Below are positions 43,903-52,349 of a stretch of 59,756 bases of DNA, one piece after another (within the stretch, counting starts at the first letter, position 1; every line of letters starts with the position of its first letter). Both the position numbers and the translations under genes were made by a program. Source of the DNA: Bryobacterales bacterium (GTDB lineage: Bacteria; Acidobacteriota; Terriglobia; Bryobacterales; Bryobacteraceae); contig SHUD01000009.1 in NCBI GenBank assembly GCA_009697505.1, positions 1 to 59,756 on the forward strand, in the 5' to 3' direction. The notes under the pieces are model-generated. The model searched no databases. It was not told where the DNA came from and saw only the letters and a program-made list of their open reading frames with translations.

Positions 43903-44536
43903 AAGAACCCTACTCACCTTGGCCGCGGCCGGCTTCGGCACACAGTGGGCGAAGAGTCAGTCTCCCCAAAATCAGGGAATCGTCTTTGTTGGCAGCAGCA
44001 TCTTTGCCTTTTGGAGGCGTCTTAACGAGCACATGGCGCCTTTGCCGGTGTTAAACCGAGCCATTGCCGGCACGGTGACGCAAGACATGCTGGACGGGTT
44101 TAACGAATTCGTGCCGCGCTATCGTCCCCGTATCGTGGTTTACTATTGCGGCAGTAACGATGTCAGCTCCGGGGAACGCGCCGCGGCAATCGTTGAGCGC
44201 ACGCAGCGCTTCGTACAAATCCTGCACGAGAAGTTACCAAATTCATTTTTCTATTACACGGCGATCCAGAAGGCTCCCGAGAAGCGCGCGCGCTGGAGCG
44301 TGGTGGATGCAGTCAACCGCGAAATGGAGCGCTTCCTCCGCCAGACGGCAAACGCCGGATTCATTGATCTCAATCCCGTTCTGTTTGACGCGCAAGGAAA
44401 ACCGCGGGACGAATTGTTCTTGCCCGACCGGCTTCACTTTCGCTCGGATTCAACCGCCTATCCGGAATTCGCCGGCGTCATCAAACCCATCCTGACGAAG
44501 GCGTGGGAGAGCGGCGTGGGCATCCCGAAGAATTAG
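43895..44536 (+). CDS. Exported SGNH/GDSL-type hydrolase
   Basis: 213 residues. The N-terminus MYRRTLLTLAAAGFG is a signal, with an RR pair that may be Tat-type. Catalytic blocks: Ser34 or Ser35 in VFVGSSIFAFW (block I), AGTVTQDM (Gly of block II), YCGSNDVSSGE (Asn of block III) and PDRLHF (Asp/His of block V). It is probably a periplasmic esterase or acetylhydrolase on sugars. It overlaps gcvH by 8 bp; its stop interlocks with that of the convergent receptor gene in TTAG. Confidence 0.85.
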   Translation: MYRRTLLTLAAAGFGTQWAKSQSPQNQGIVFVGSSIFAFWRRLNEHMAPLPVLNRAIAGTVTQDMLDGFNEFVPRYRPRIVVYYCGSNDVSSGERAAAIVERTQRFVQILHEKLPNSFFYYTAIQKAPEKRARWSVVDAVNREMERFLRQTANAGFIDLNPVLFDAQGKPRDELFLPDRLHFRSDSTAYPEFAGVIKPILTKAWESGVGIPKN

Positions 44537-47157
44537 AATTGAAGCTGAAGCGTGAACTGAAAGCTCCGTCCGTCATTGAGCGTGTTGGTGATCTTGCCGA
44601 ACGCGGGCGAGCTCAAGTCGGGATTCGGGTCAGCGAACTGAGGTGTGTTGAACAGGTTGATCGACTCGACGCGTAGCGTCGTGCGCCAATCGGAATGAAA
44701 CGACCAGGAGCGCGCCAGCGACGCGTTCATGTTGCGGAGACCACCCCGGCGGAACGTATTCGCTCCCACCGTGCCGCGCAAATCCGTGGGACTGATGAAA
44801 CCGAACGCGGAACGCGGCAGCAGCGTACGGGAAGTGTCCGGGCGCCCGATCGTGCGGCCCAGGATGCTCGGGTCCAGCACGTTGGGGCGATCTCCGTTGC
44901 TGCCATCGACGTTACCAGAGCCGGGGCCGTCGGAACCTGAGATCACGGTGAAGGGAAGCCCGGTCTTGGCCAGATACACGCCGGAAATCTGCCAACCGCC
45001 GGTGATGCCGCTCAATAGACGCCCGCCCACGCGCGCGCGCGGCAATGAATACTGATAGCGTGCCATGACGGCGTGTGACTGATCGAAAGCGCTGGGGCCC
45101 TTCAAATCCTGGGCGACCAGGTCCTGGGATTGCGCGTAGCCTTGGCGCGCCTCATCGCCGGCGGCCATATTCGTATAGGTGCTGCCGGTGTCAATGGCTT
45201 TGCTGAACCAGTAGGAAACTTCGCCCGTGAAGCCGCGCCTTGCCGGCACCCTCGCAGTAACGCGGAACGCATCGAAATACGCGTTGGAGCCGTTGGTAAC
45301 TTGCCGGAGTTCGTAATAGCGTGGGTCGGGACGGCGTTGTGTGATGGTAGCGGTGGTCTGCGGAACTCCCGGAATTTGGAGGGCCCGGTTGGCGAACCAC
45401 ATCATGAACAGCTTGTGCGTGCGGACTCCGATATACCCCAACTGCAAGGTCCAGCGCGTGCTTATCGCGGGTTCCCACAGGAATGAGTACTGGTGTGAAT
45501 AGGGCGACTGGAGATTCGGCGGGACATCAAACCGGGTGTGCCGCGCACCTGGTCCTAGGTAGGTATTCTGCAAAGGGGTGAACAGGGAAGGCGGCGCCTG
45601 CACCTCCACTTTGAGAAAATTCGGCGGGATCCAGCGTCCTTGCTGGAGTGTCTGCGGATAGATGTCGCCAAAATGCACACCGTAGGCCGCGCGGATCACG
45701 CCCACTCCCGGTTTCTGCCAGGCGAAACCGAATTGTGGGGCCGCCGTATTGCAGTCGCAGTTGAAATCAATCGGCGTCAGGTGATTCACTTCCTCTGGCG
45801 CGGTGACGGGAGAATAACGCAGTCCGTAGTTGATGGTCAGATTGGGCCGCAGCTTCCACACGTCGCCGGCGAAGTACTGCTGCTCGAACCAGCGGAAGCC
45901 GCGGTGGCCGTTTCCAATCGCTGTGGAGTAGCGGCTGGCGACGCCCATGCGGAAGTTGGTGATCGCGTCGCGGCCAAAATCGTTGCGGAAATAGAAATTG
46001 CCGCGCTCGCTGGATGCCTCCAGTCCGTTGTTATGCAGGCGGATGACTTCCCCGCCAAACGTAAACGCATGATTGCCCACTTGGCGCCGATATAGCATCG
46101 CCTGACGGAAGCGGTTGATTCTGCGATCCACGGGAATGGTCGCGGCCGGGCCCAGGCTTTGATAGGACGTCCCGATCAGCACTTGCGGGCCGACCGCGTT
46201 AGGCTCCGGCGTCAGCAGGGAATGGATACGGTCAAAACCGGCGGTCACATCCAGGAAGGAACGCGGGTCGAAGACATGGTTCCAAGTGAGCCGTACATTG
46301 TGGGACTTGGTATTGGTATATGGGTTTTGTCCGGCGACCAACTGGAACGCCTCCACCTTCTGATTGGTGTAGGAGTGTTGGAGGTAAACCCTGTCTCGGG
46401 CGCCAAGGTCCTGATCGATGCGGGTGCCCGACGAATCCGTGTCAATCGTTTGGGGAGCATTGGTATTGAGCGCTCGCGGATCGATATCGGTGCGGTTCGG
46501 CGCCACTGCCGGATAAGCGGCGATCCACTTCTGGAGCAAGCGATACACCGCCGGATCGGCCGCCAGCGGCGCACGTTCGCTGGCCAGCGGAACCAACACG
46601 TTCCCGTTCACGTTGCCACGCAACTTCTGCTGCGAGCCATCGAGGGACAAATGAGCTCCCCGCCACAGGCCCAGGCTGGCCGCAAACCCGTAATTGTTTT
46701 CACGTGCCGGTTTGACGCCGCCTGCCTGAAAAAAAGAGCGGGCGCTGAAGATGCTGTTGGAATGGCTGTAGGAGAGTCCGCCGTGGAAGTCGCGGGAACG
46801 CCGCAGCGCGTTGAGGTGCATCGGCGACGCAGGAGTGTTGCCGAACTCCGTGCCGAAATACTTCCTTTCCGGTTGGAATTCCGTAGTGATCGTGGCGCTG
46901 GTACCCAGCCGGATATTGAGCTCTTTCAGTGCGTTGTTGTCAATCAAGTGGAACGGGACGTTTTCATTGCGCCGGCTTTCGCCTGCCTTCGAATCCGTGG
47001 TTCCGAGCAGGTTTAGTTCAGTCCGCTTTTCCTGAGCCCGCTTCGGCACGCTGGCCTCGGCTGCCGGGGGTTCAGGTGGTGTGGGAGGCTGGGCCGAAGG
47101 CTGCTGCGCCAGCGGTTGCTGGGCCAACAATACCAGCAGGCAAACGGACTCAATCAT
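44533..47157 (-). CDS. TonB-dependent-receptor-like outer-membrane barrel protein
   Basis: 874 residues. The barrel part resembles the Oar-like receptors (SYWFSKAIDTGSTY, PSAFDQSHAVMARYQYSLP, GGWQISGVYLAKTG, final QLQF). Unlike the receptor at 23907 it lacks the carboxypeptidase-regulatory domain, and no clear plug with the NGR-type motif is seen. Residues 14-35 are a Pro/Gln-rich stretch with AQQP repeats right after a short hydrophobic start. It may be an N-terminally reduced receptor or a porin-like relative. The terminal Phe is kept. The start at ATG 47157 gives the only possible signal (MIESVCLLVLLAQQ). Confidence 0.8.
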   Translation of the reverse strand: MIESVCLLVLLAQQPLAQQPSAQPPTPPEPPAAEASVPKRAQEKRTELNLLGTTDSKAGESRRNENVPFHLIDNNALKELNIRLGTSATITTEFQPERKYFGTEFGNTPASPMHLNALRRSRDFHGGLSYSHSNSIFSARSFFQAGGVKPARENNYGFAASLGLWRGAHLSLDGSQQKLRGNVNGNVLVPLASERAPLAADPAVYRLLQKWIAAYPAVAPNRTDIDPRALNTNAPQTIDTDSSGTRIDQDLGARDRVYLQHSYTNQKVEAFQLVAGQNPYTNTKSHNVRLTWNHVFDPRSFLDVTAGFDRIHSLLTPEPNAVGPQVLIGTSYQSLGPAATIPVDRRINRFRQAMLYRRQVGNHAFTFGGEVIRLHNNGLEASSERGNFYFRNDFGRDAITNFRMGVASRYSTAIGNGHRGFRWFEQQYFAGDVWKLRPNLTINYGLRYSPVTAPEEVNHLTPIDFNCDCNTAAPQFGFAWQKPGVGVIRAAYGVHFGDIYPQTLQQGRWIPPNFLKVEVQAPPSLFTPLQNTYLGPGARHTRFDVPPNLQSPYSHQYSFLWEPAISTRWTLQLGYIGVRTHKLFMMWFANRALQIPGVPQTTATITQRRPDPRYYELRQVTNGSNAYFDAFRVTARVPARRGFTGEVSYWFSKAIDTGSTYTNMAAGDEARQGYAQSQDLVAQDLKGPSAFDQSHAVMARYQYSLPRARVGGRLLSGITGGWQISGVYLAKTGLPFTVISGSDGPGSGNVDGSNGDRPNVLDPSILGRTIGRPDTSRTLLPRSAFGFISPTDLRGTVGANTFRRGGLRNMNASLARSWSFHSDWRTTLRVESINLFNTPQFADPNPDLSSPAFGKITNTLNDGRSFQFTLQLQF

Positions 47158-47212
47158 TGATCTCCATTATGGCAAGCACACCGGCCCGTTCGCCCAGCGT
47201 CCGGTCACGTTA

Positions 47213-47218
47213 TACTGG
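47213..47218 (+). promoter_or_regulatory. Candidate -10 element for the gene at 47252
   Basis: TATACT followed by a leader of about 28 nt that contains GGAGG 8 nt before the ATG, so this gene has a normal Shine-Dalgarno-led message. Confidence 0.4.
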
Positions 47219-47251
47219 GTGAGGTTTAGCAAATCCGCTGGAGGTCATTGA

Positions 47252-47791
47252 ATGAAGCGAGTAATCCTGAGTGTTCTTGGCGTGTTGGCCGTCTCCGTCA
47301 GCGCCTTCGCGCAGAGTGAAATTGATCGTGCGCTGGCCGCTTCTCCCGCTCCCCTGAAGGAAGCGGCTACGGTTATTAAGTGGAAGCCCGATTTGACCTA
47401 TGACACGCTGAAGAAGGGCACCAACCGCCTGGTGTGTTACGACCGCTCGAGCGAAGCCGGACGTCCGGCGTTTGCAGTGCAGTGCACCAGCGTCGGCAAT
47501 CTGGATCGCGTGGCGCAGAACCGTAAGTTTGAGCAGATCGCCGATAGAGCCGAGCGGCAGAAGGCGATTGATGCCGCCGAAGCTGCTGGAACCCGTGTGA
47601 AGCCCGAGTACGGCTCGGTGTTTTACATGTTCAACGGCCCCGATCAGGCCACCGCGCGTATGCACGCGACGGTCGCCTTGCCGGGCGCGACTTCGCAGTC
47701 GACCGGACTGCCCGACAATAACAAACAGGGCGGGGCGTGGATCATGAGTGCGGGCACTTCTACCGCGCACCTCATGACCCCTGGCCACTAA
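47252..47791 (+). CDS. Exported protein of unknown function
   Basis: 179 residues. Residues 1-21 are a Sec signal ending AFAQS. The mature part begins with helices rich in Ala and Lys, contains LKKGTNRLVCYDRS and a second Cys about 21 residues later (a possible disulfide), and ends in a Gly/Thr-rich tail. The family is not recognised. A strong GGAGG supports the start. Confidence 0.7.
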   Translation: MKRVILSVLGVLAVSVSAFAQSEIDRALAASPAPLKEAATVIKWKPDLTYDTLKKGTNRLVCYDRSSEAGRPAFAVQCTSVGNLDRVAQNRKFEQIADRAERQKAIDAAEAAGTRVKPEYGSVFYMFNGPDQATARMHATVALPGATSQSTGLPDNNKQGGAWIMSAGTSTAHLMTPGH

Positions 47792-47804
47792 GCAGACTCC
47801 CACT

Positions 47805-47837
47805 CGGGCGGTGGTACCTTACGGGGGTTGCCGCCCG
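47805..47837 (+). terminator. Hairpin between the exported-protein genes
   Basis: CGGGCGG (47805-47811) pairs with CCGCCCG (47831-47837), followed by TCGTATATTTT. The T-rich tail suits a terminator, but it also contains the TATATT (47841-47846) that could be the -10 of the next gene, so the two signals overlap. Confidence 0.45.
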
Positions 47838-47860
47838 TCGTATATTTTCGAAGAACTCTT

Positions 47861-48187
47861 ATGCGGGTTTCGATCGGAATTCTCTTTTTCCTCGTGGCGC
47901 TCGCGGCAGGGCAAGGCAAACAGAGCTTTACCGGTGTCATCACGGATAGCATGTGCGCCACCGCTAATCACGCGCAGATGCGCATGGGGCCAACCGACCC
48001 GGAGTGCGTGATCGCCTGTGTCCGCGCCCACGACGCTGTGTACGTTCTTTACACCGGCAAGGAAGCGTTCGATTCGAGCGATCAGAAGATACCGGAGAAG
48101 TTCGCCGGGAAAAAGGTGACCGTTACCGGCACCGTTGACGCGAAGACCAAGACCATCAAGGTGGAGTCAATGGTGGAGGCGAAATAG
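47861..48187 (+). CDS. Small exported protein (DUF5818-like)
   Basis: 108 residues from the ATG at 47861. The signal MRVSIGILFFLVALAAGQG is followed by a compact beta-domain: FTGVITDSMCA, a CVIACVRAHDAVYVLY strand and GKKVTVTGTVDAKTKTIKVES. Three cysteines and the VTGTVD repeat resemble small OB-fold-like DUF5818 proteins common in Acidobacteria. A TTG at 47828 in frame is rejected because the signal would be internal. Confidence 0.75.
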   Translation: MRVSIGILFFLVALAAGQGKQSFTGVITDSMCATANHAQMRMGPTDPECVIACVRAHDAVYVLYTGKEAFDSSDQKIPEKFAGKKVTVTGTVDAKTKTIKVESMVEAK

Positions 48188-48413
48188 GCGCTTTGCGCCG
48201 CGCCCGCTTCCGTGTTGCCCCCAGCGCCATGGGAACAAATTTCGAGTGCATGTGAGGCGTCCTGGCGGCCATCCAGGCGCGAACTTCATCGCGGGTTCCC
48301 CAAAACTCTTCCGCAACTTCGCTGTGCTCGTCGATTACGACCGCCAGGTAGTAATCTCCGCCCGCGCCCGTCCATTCAATTCGCCGTACCGGCGTTGAGA
48401 TGGCTGCCTCCAC
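48156..48413 (-). CDS. Small basic protein of unknown function
   Basis: 85 residues from a GTG at 48413, overlapping the convergent gene's end by 32 bp. VRRIEWTGAGGDYYLAVVIDE and EEFWGTRDEVRAWMAART form a plausible strand-helix domain; the Lys/Arg-rich tail (about 66-75) is basic. Its amino-acid use looks natural rather than shadow-like, but the overlap and GTG start leave doubt. The 126 bp before it (48414-48539) show no other gene. Confidence 0.45.
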   Translation of the reverse strand: MEAAISTPVRRIEWTGAGGDYYLAVVIDEHSEVAEEFWGTRDEVRAWMAARTPHMHSKFVPMALGATRKRARRKAPISPPPLTPP

Positions 48414-48539
48414 TGCTGTGATTCTCCGATTCCGTTCCTACACGATCCTCCGTATTCCTACCCGGAGTTCTATCTCTGACCGGAGAGTATCATGTGAAAC
48501 CCGTGGAAACAATGGCATAAGTGTCGGATTACCGGAGTA

Positions 48540-49139
48540 CTACTCTTCTACCCCTGCTGTTAAGACCAACCGCAGCATGCGGGAAGCCTCCTCCCCGAAG
48601 GCGGTGCACTCCGCGGCGGCTCTGGGATCGGGTACGGCGCGCAGATTCTCCTCGACGCAGCGAAGTATCGCCCGGACGGCGCTCTCGAGTAGAATCGCGG
48701 CCGTAGACAGGTCGGCCGTGATGGCACCGCTCACGATGTTCCGGGCTTGGCCGCACAGATCCAGGGCGGCGATCGCGGCCCGTGCGGCTTGCAGGGGCAC
48801 TTCGACGGTTCGGTGCTGACAGCGGGCGATTTCAGCGGGATCGGCCTTCGACCTGAGGGCCTCCATGTAAGCGCCATAGGCCGCTATGTCGGTGTCGACG
48901 CAAAGCATCAGCCGTTCCGATTCATTCTTCACGGCACGGCGAAGGGAAGCTAGTTTTTCCGCGCTGCCAGGGAACATTGTTCGCCTGGCGATAATTTCCA
49001 GGACCATCTCTAACAGACTCGCCCCGAGCGCCGCGGAGACTGCGGCGACGGATACGCCCGTCGAAGTGGGATCGCCATTCGCCACTCTTTCGCAAAACGC
49101 GTCGAGCTTCGAATCCCAAATGGTGGGTGTGACTTCCAA
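48540..49139 (-). CDS. Cyclodeaminase/cyclohydrolase (FTCD_C) family protein
   Basis: 199 residues, all-helical family of formimidoyl-tetrahydrofolate cyclodeaminases and methenyl-THF cyclohydrolases. The N-terminal LDAFCERVANGDPTSTGVSVAAVSAALGASLLEMV matches the family's hallmark region (residues about 11-45), although the usual Gly-rich PTPGGGS is PTSTGVS here. I prefer TTG at 49139, because GGAGG ends 5 nt upstream; the next TTG (49151) overlaps that Shine-Dalgarno. It diverges from the metallo-hydrolase gene. No other folate or histidine genes are near. Confidence 0.8.
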   Translation of the reverse strand: MEVTPTIWDSKLDAFCERVANGDPTSTGVSVAAVSAALGASLLEMVLEIIARRTMFPGSAEKLASLRRAVKNESERLMLCVDTDIAAYGAYMEALRSKADPAEIARCQHRTVEVPLQAARAAIAALDLCGQARNIVSGAITADLSTAAILLESAVRAILRCVEENLRAVPDPRAAAECTAFGEEASRMLRLVLTAGVEE

Positions 49140-49188
49140 TGCTGCCTCCAACCCCTAATGGGAATCGTAACGTAGTTCTTCGATGAAC

Positions 49189-49194
49189 TATAAT
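49189..49194 (+). promoter_or_regulatory. Candidate -10 element (TATAAT) for the metallo-hydrolase gene
   Basis: TATAAT ends 10 nt before the ATG at 49205. An earlier ATG at 49193 lies within the box itself, which argues for the later start. Confidence 0.5.
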
Positions 49195-49204
49195 GGCAAC
49201 TACA

Positions 49205-50101
49205 ATGAGATTCACGCACTGCCTCGTGGTTACGTTTTGTTCGAGCCTGGCTCTGGCGCAGGCGCCGCCGGCCCCGCCACCGGCTACCCACCCGAAAGTG
49301 TCTGTCCGCGGACAGAATTACACGCCGAGATCGATTCTCTCGCGGAATATGGGCACGCGGGAGGACCAGCAGACCCAGTTCCCTCCGCACAAAGTGATTG
49401 GCAATGTCTACTATGTGGGAACGAAAACCCTCAGTTCGTTTCTCATCGTGACGCCGCAGGGGAACATTTTGGTGAACAGCACGTATGAGAGGAGCCTGCC
49501 GGCGATCCAGAAATCCGTGGAGCAATTGGGTTTCAAGTTCTCTGACATCAAGATTCTGCTCGGCACGCACGCTCATGGCGATCACCAGGAAGCCGACGCG
49601 ATGGTCAAGCAGGCGACCGGCGCCCAGGTGATGGCCATGGCCGAGGACGTTCCCGCGCTCAAGGCCATGAAGCCCGGCGGCAAAGAGCATCCCGTGGACC
49701 GCGTGCTGCATGATGGCGACACGGTGAGTCTCGGCGGAGTGACGCTGACCGCGCACCTCACTCCCGGGCATACGCGTGGCTGCACGACCTGGACCCTGAA
49801 GGCGGAGGAAAACGGCAAGACTTATGATGTTGTGATCGGCGGCAGCGTACGGCCGCCCGCGACTCTGACGCCGGAGATCGTCGCTGAGTTCAATCGCGGA
49901 TTCCCGGCGGTTCGCGCGCTCGCCTGCGACGTACCGCTCGGCGACCATCCCGCGCAGTACCGCATGTGGGAGAAGCACGCCAAACTGAAGAAGGGCGGAC
50001 CGAATCCATTCATCGATCGCGCGGGCTGCCTGTATGAGGCCGACATTGAAGAGGCCATGTTCCACGCATTACAAAAGGAGCAGGGAATCGCCGCCCGCTA
50101 A
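49205..50101 (+). CDS. Metallo-beta-lactamase fold hydrolase, subclass B3-like
   Basis: 298 residues with a Sec signal (1-20, ending LAQA). All six zinc ligands of subclass B3 are placed: His122, His124, Asp126 and His127 in HAHGDH, His189 in TPGHTRGCTTW, and His248 in PLGDHP. Ser214 (GGS) stands where B1 enzymes have Cys. TPGHTRGCTTWT is a strong B3 sign. This suggests a periplasmic dizinc hydrolase that could open beta-lactams, but environmental B3 relatives may have other lactam or lactone substrates. The amidase gene begins 4 bp later. Confidence 0.88.
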   Translation: MRFTHCLVVTFCSSLALAQAPPAPPPATHPKVSVRGQNYTPRSILSRNMGTREDQQTQFPPHKVIGNVYYVGTKTLSSFLIVTPQGNILVNSTYERSLPAIQKSVEQLGFKFSDIKILLGTHAHGDHQEADAMVKQATGAQVMAMAEDVPALKAMKPGGKEHPVDRVLHDGDTVSLGGVTLTAHLTPGHTRGCTTWTLKAEENGKTYDVVIGGSVRPPATLTPEIVAEFNRGFPAVRALACDVPLGDHPAQYRMWEKHAKLKKGGPNPFIDRAGCLYEADIEEAMFHALQKEQGIAAR

Positions 50102-50105
50102 TCCC

Positions 50106-51692
50106 ATGCCGCAATCCATCTCACGTTTGCTTTCGCTCGGCGGACTGCTGGTTTCAACTGTTGCGATCGCGCCGGCTCAACAGCAGCCCTTTCATCTTTC
50201 CGAGGCGACCATCTCCGGCATTCACGCTGCCTTCAAATCTGGTCAGTTGACCTGTCACGACCTGGTCAGCGCCTATCTGAAACGGATCGAAGCCTACAAT
50301 AAGTCCGGTCCGAGCCTGAACGCCATGCAGACGGTGAATGGCCGCGCGCTCCAAGAAGCGGATCGCTTGGACGCAGCCTACAAGGCTTCTGGCCCCGTCG
50401 GTCCTCTGCACTGCATTCCCGTGGCTTTGAAAGACCAGGTGGAGACCAGCGACATGCCCACCAGCTACGGATCGGCGGTTTTCAAGGACTTTACACCCAA
50501 GCAGGACGCGACGATTGTCACGAAGTTAAGGGCTGCCGGTGCAATCATCATCGCCAAAGCGGCGATGGGCGAGTTCGCCTCGGGATATCTGAGTTCCGCT
50601 GCTGGGGCCATCCGCAACGCCTACGATCCCAAACGCCACGCCAGCGGATCTTCGGGCGGCACGGGCGCCGCCGTTACGACAAACATGGCCACCATAGGCA
50701 TCGGTGAAGACACCGGCGGGTCGATTCGAGGCCCTGCTGCCGTCAGCAGTCTGGTCGGTCTGCGGCCAACGGTGCCGCTGGTCAGCCGCTACGGCATGAT
50801 GCCCGCGCGGCCCAGCACCGATACGCTGGGGCCCATTGCGCGCACCGTGGAAGACACCGCGAAGCTGCTCGATGTTATCGCCGGCTACGACCCTCACGAT
50901 CCGCTCACGGCGTACGCCGTCGGTCAGGTTCCGCCCTCCTATACGGCTTTTTTGAACCAGGATGGGCTGAAGGGCGCCCGCATTGGCATCATTCGGCAGC
51001 CGATGGACGCCGAGACGGATCCGGCCTCCGCTGATTACAAGAAGGTCCATCAGGTCGTGGATAGGGCCATTGACGATCTTAAGCGTTTGGGCGCGCAGGT
51101 GATCGAGGCGGATAATCTTCCGGACTTGAAAGCGCTTTCGTTGAAGCTCTACGACGCCAATGAATTTGAAACTGAAAGCGCCACCAATAGTTATCTGGCC
51201 CGGCAGGGCAACGCACCGGTGAAGACCTTGCGCGATATCTTATTGACCGGCAAGGTTGTGCCATCGCGAACCAAGGCGCTCCTGAATGGCATCGGAAAAA
51301 CCACCGACGACCCCGGTTATTTGCAGATTCAGCTCCTCCGGGAACAGATGCGGCAGAAGTTCCTGAGCATCATGGCGGATCAGAAGCTGGACGCCTTCGT
51401 CTATGCGACGTTTGATCACCAACCCGTTGTCATTCCTCAGGACGCTCTCACCGATGCCAACGCAAATAATAGGGGAACGCTGGGGAATAACCGCCGCCTG
51501 AGCCCCGCGCTGGGCTTTCCGGCCATCACGGTTCCGGGAGGATTGACCATTGACGGAATTCCGGTGGGCATCGAACTCATGGCCAGGCCGTTCTCCGAGG
51601 GTCTGCTGTTTAAGCTCGCCTACGCCTACGAGCAGGGCACCCACAACCGCAAGCCGCCGCCGTTGACTCCGCCGCTCAACAACGAGCCCTAA
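50106..51692 (+). CDS. Exported amidase (amidase signature family)
   Basis: 528 residues from the ATG at 50106. Signal about 1-27 (SRLLSLGGLLVSTVAIAPAQQ). The Ser-cisSer-Lys triad is seen in IPVALKDQVETSD (Lys), SGSSGGTGAA (Ser) and GEDTGGSIRGPA (Ser). Unlike GatA it is exported and has no gatC neighbour. It probably hydrolyses a small amide or peptide-like compound in the periplasm. It follows the B3-like enzyme within 4 bp, suggesting the two act on related or successive substrates. Confidence 0.9.
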   Translation: MPQSISRLLSLGGLLVSTVAIAPAQQQPFHLSEATISGIHAAFKSGQLTCHDLVSAYLKRIEAYNKSGPSLNAMQTVNGRALQEADRLDAAYKASGPVGPLHCIPVALKDQVETSDMPTSYGSAVFKDFTPKQDATIVTKLRAAGAIIIAKAAMGEFASGYLSSAAGAIRNAYDPKRHASGSSGGTGAAVTTNMATIGIGEDTGGSIRGPAAVSSLVGLRPTVPLVSRYGMMPARPSTDTLGPIARTVEDTAKLLDVIAGYDPHDPLTAYAVGQVPPSYTAFLNQDGLKGARIGIIRQPMDAETDPASADYKKVHQVVDRAIDDLKRLGAQVIEADNLPDLKALSLKLYDANEFETESATNSYLARQGNAPVKTLRDILLTGKVVPSRTKALLNGIGKTTDDPGYLQIQLLREQMRQKFLSIMADQKLDAFVYATFDHQPVVIPQDALTDANANNRGTLGNNRRLSPALGFPAITVPGGLTIDGIPVGIELMARPFSEGLLFKLAYAYEQGTHNRKPPPLTPPLNNEP

Positions 51693-51725
51693 TCGAGAGA
51701 CGGCGCCCGCGCAGCCCTGCATCAC

Positions 51726-52349
51726 ATGAAGCCATACATCATTGGAATCGCCGGGGCGTCGTGCTCCGGCAAGACTGAGCTTGCCACGCGCCTTGCGCAG
51801 TCCCTGGGAGCCGTGATCTGCACGCTGGATTCCTATTACCGGGATCTTGGGCACCTGGCTCCGGAGGAGCGCGTGCGGCAAAACTTCGATGTCCCCGGCG
51901 CGCTGGACCACGAACTTCTATGCGAACAGGTCAGTGCCCTGTCGCGCGGCGAGCGCATCCAGAAGCCTGTCTACGACTTCACCCGGCACATCCGGTCCGG
52001 CCAGACGGAGATCCTGGAACCGGGCCAAACCGTGATTGTGGATGGCCTGTTCACCCTGCATTGGGAACAGCTAAGGTCTCTTTTAGGACTCAAAGTATTT
52101 ATTGAAATAAGCGATGATATCTGTCTGCAAAGAAGGATCGATAGAGACGCTCGCGAGCGTGGCCGGACGCCCCAATCCGTGCGCGAACAGTTTGCAACGA
52201 CAGTGCGTCCCATGACCGATTTGCACATTCGGCCGACACGGACGTTTGCCGATTTGGTCCTGAACGGGGAAGATTCTCCCGAACAAGGCTATCGCGCGGT
52301 TCTCAGTGCGATCGCAGCCACAGGCCGGCTGCGGGCGGCGCTTACTTAG
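51726..52349 (+). CDS. Uridine kinase-like P-loop kinase
   Basis: 207 residues. The Walker A motif is GASCSGKTE at 8-16. The Udk hallmark CTLDSYYRDL (substrate-binding Asp) is at about 38-47, NFDVPGALDHELL at about 57-69, and RRIDRDARERGRTP is the lid. It phosphorylates uridine/cytidine or a related nucleoside or phosphoribulokinase-type substrate. No signal. Its last 8 bp overlap the convergent ankyrin gene. Confidence 0.88.
   Translation: MKPYIIGIAGASCSGKTELATRLAQSLGAVICTLDSYYRDLGHLAPEERVRQNFDVPGALDHELLCEQVSALSRGERIQKPVYDFTRHIRSGQTEILEPGQTVIVDGLFTLHWEQLRSLLGLKVFIEISDDICLQRRIDRDARERGRTPQSVREQFATTVRPMTDLHIRPTRTFADLVLNGEDSPEQGYRAVLSAIAATGRLRAALT

Noticed and set aside
49010..50065. A 351-codon minus-strand frame across the metallo-hydrolase gene
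   Set aside because: Antisense to a protein with all six zinc ligands in place.
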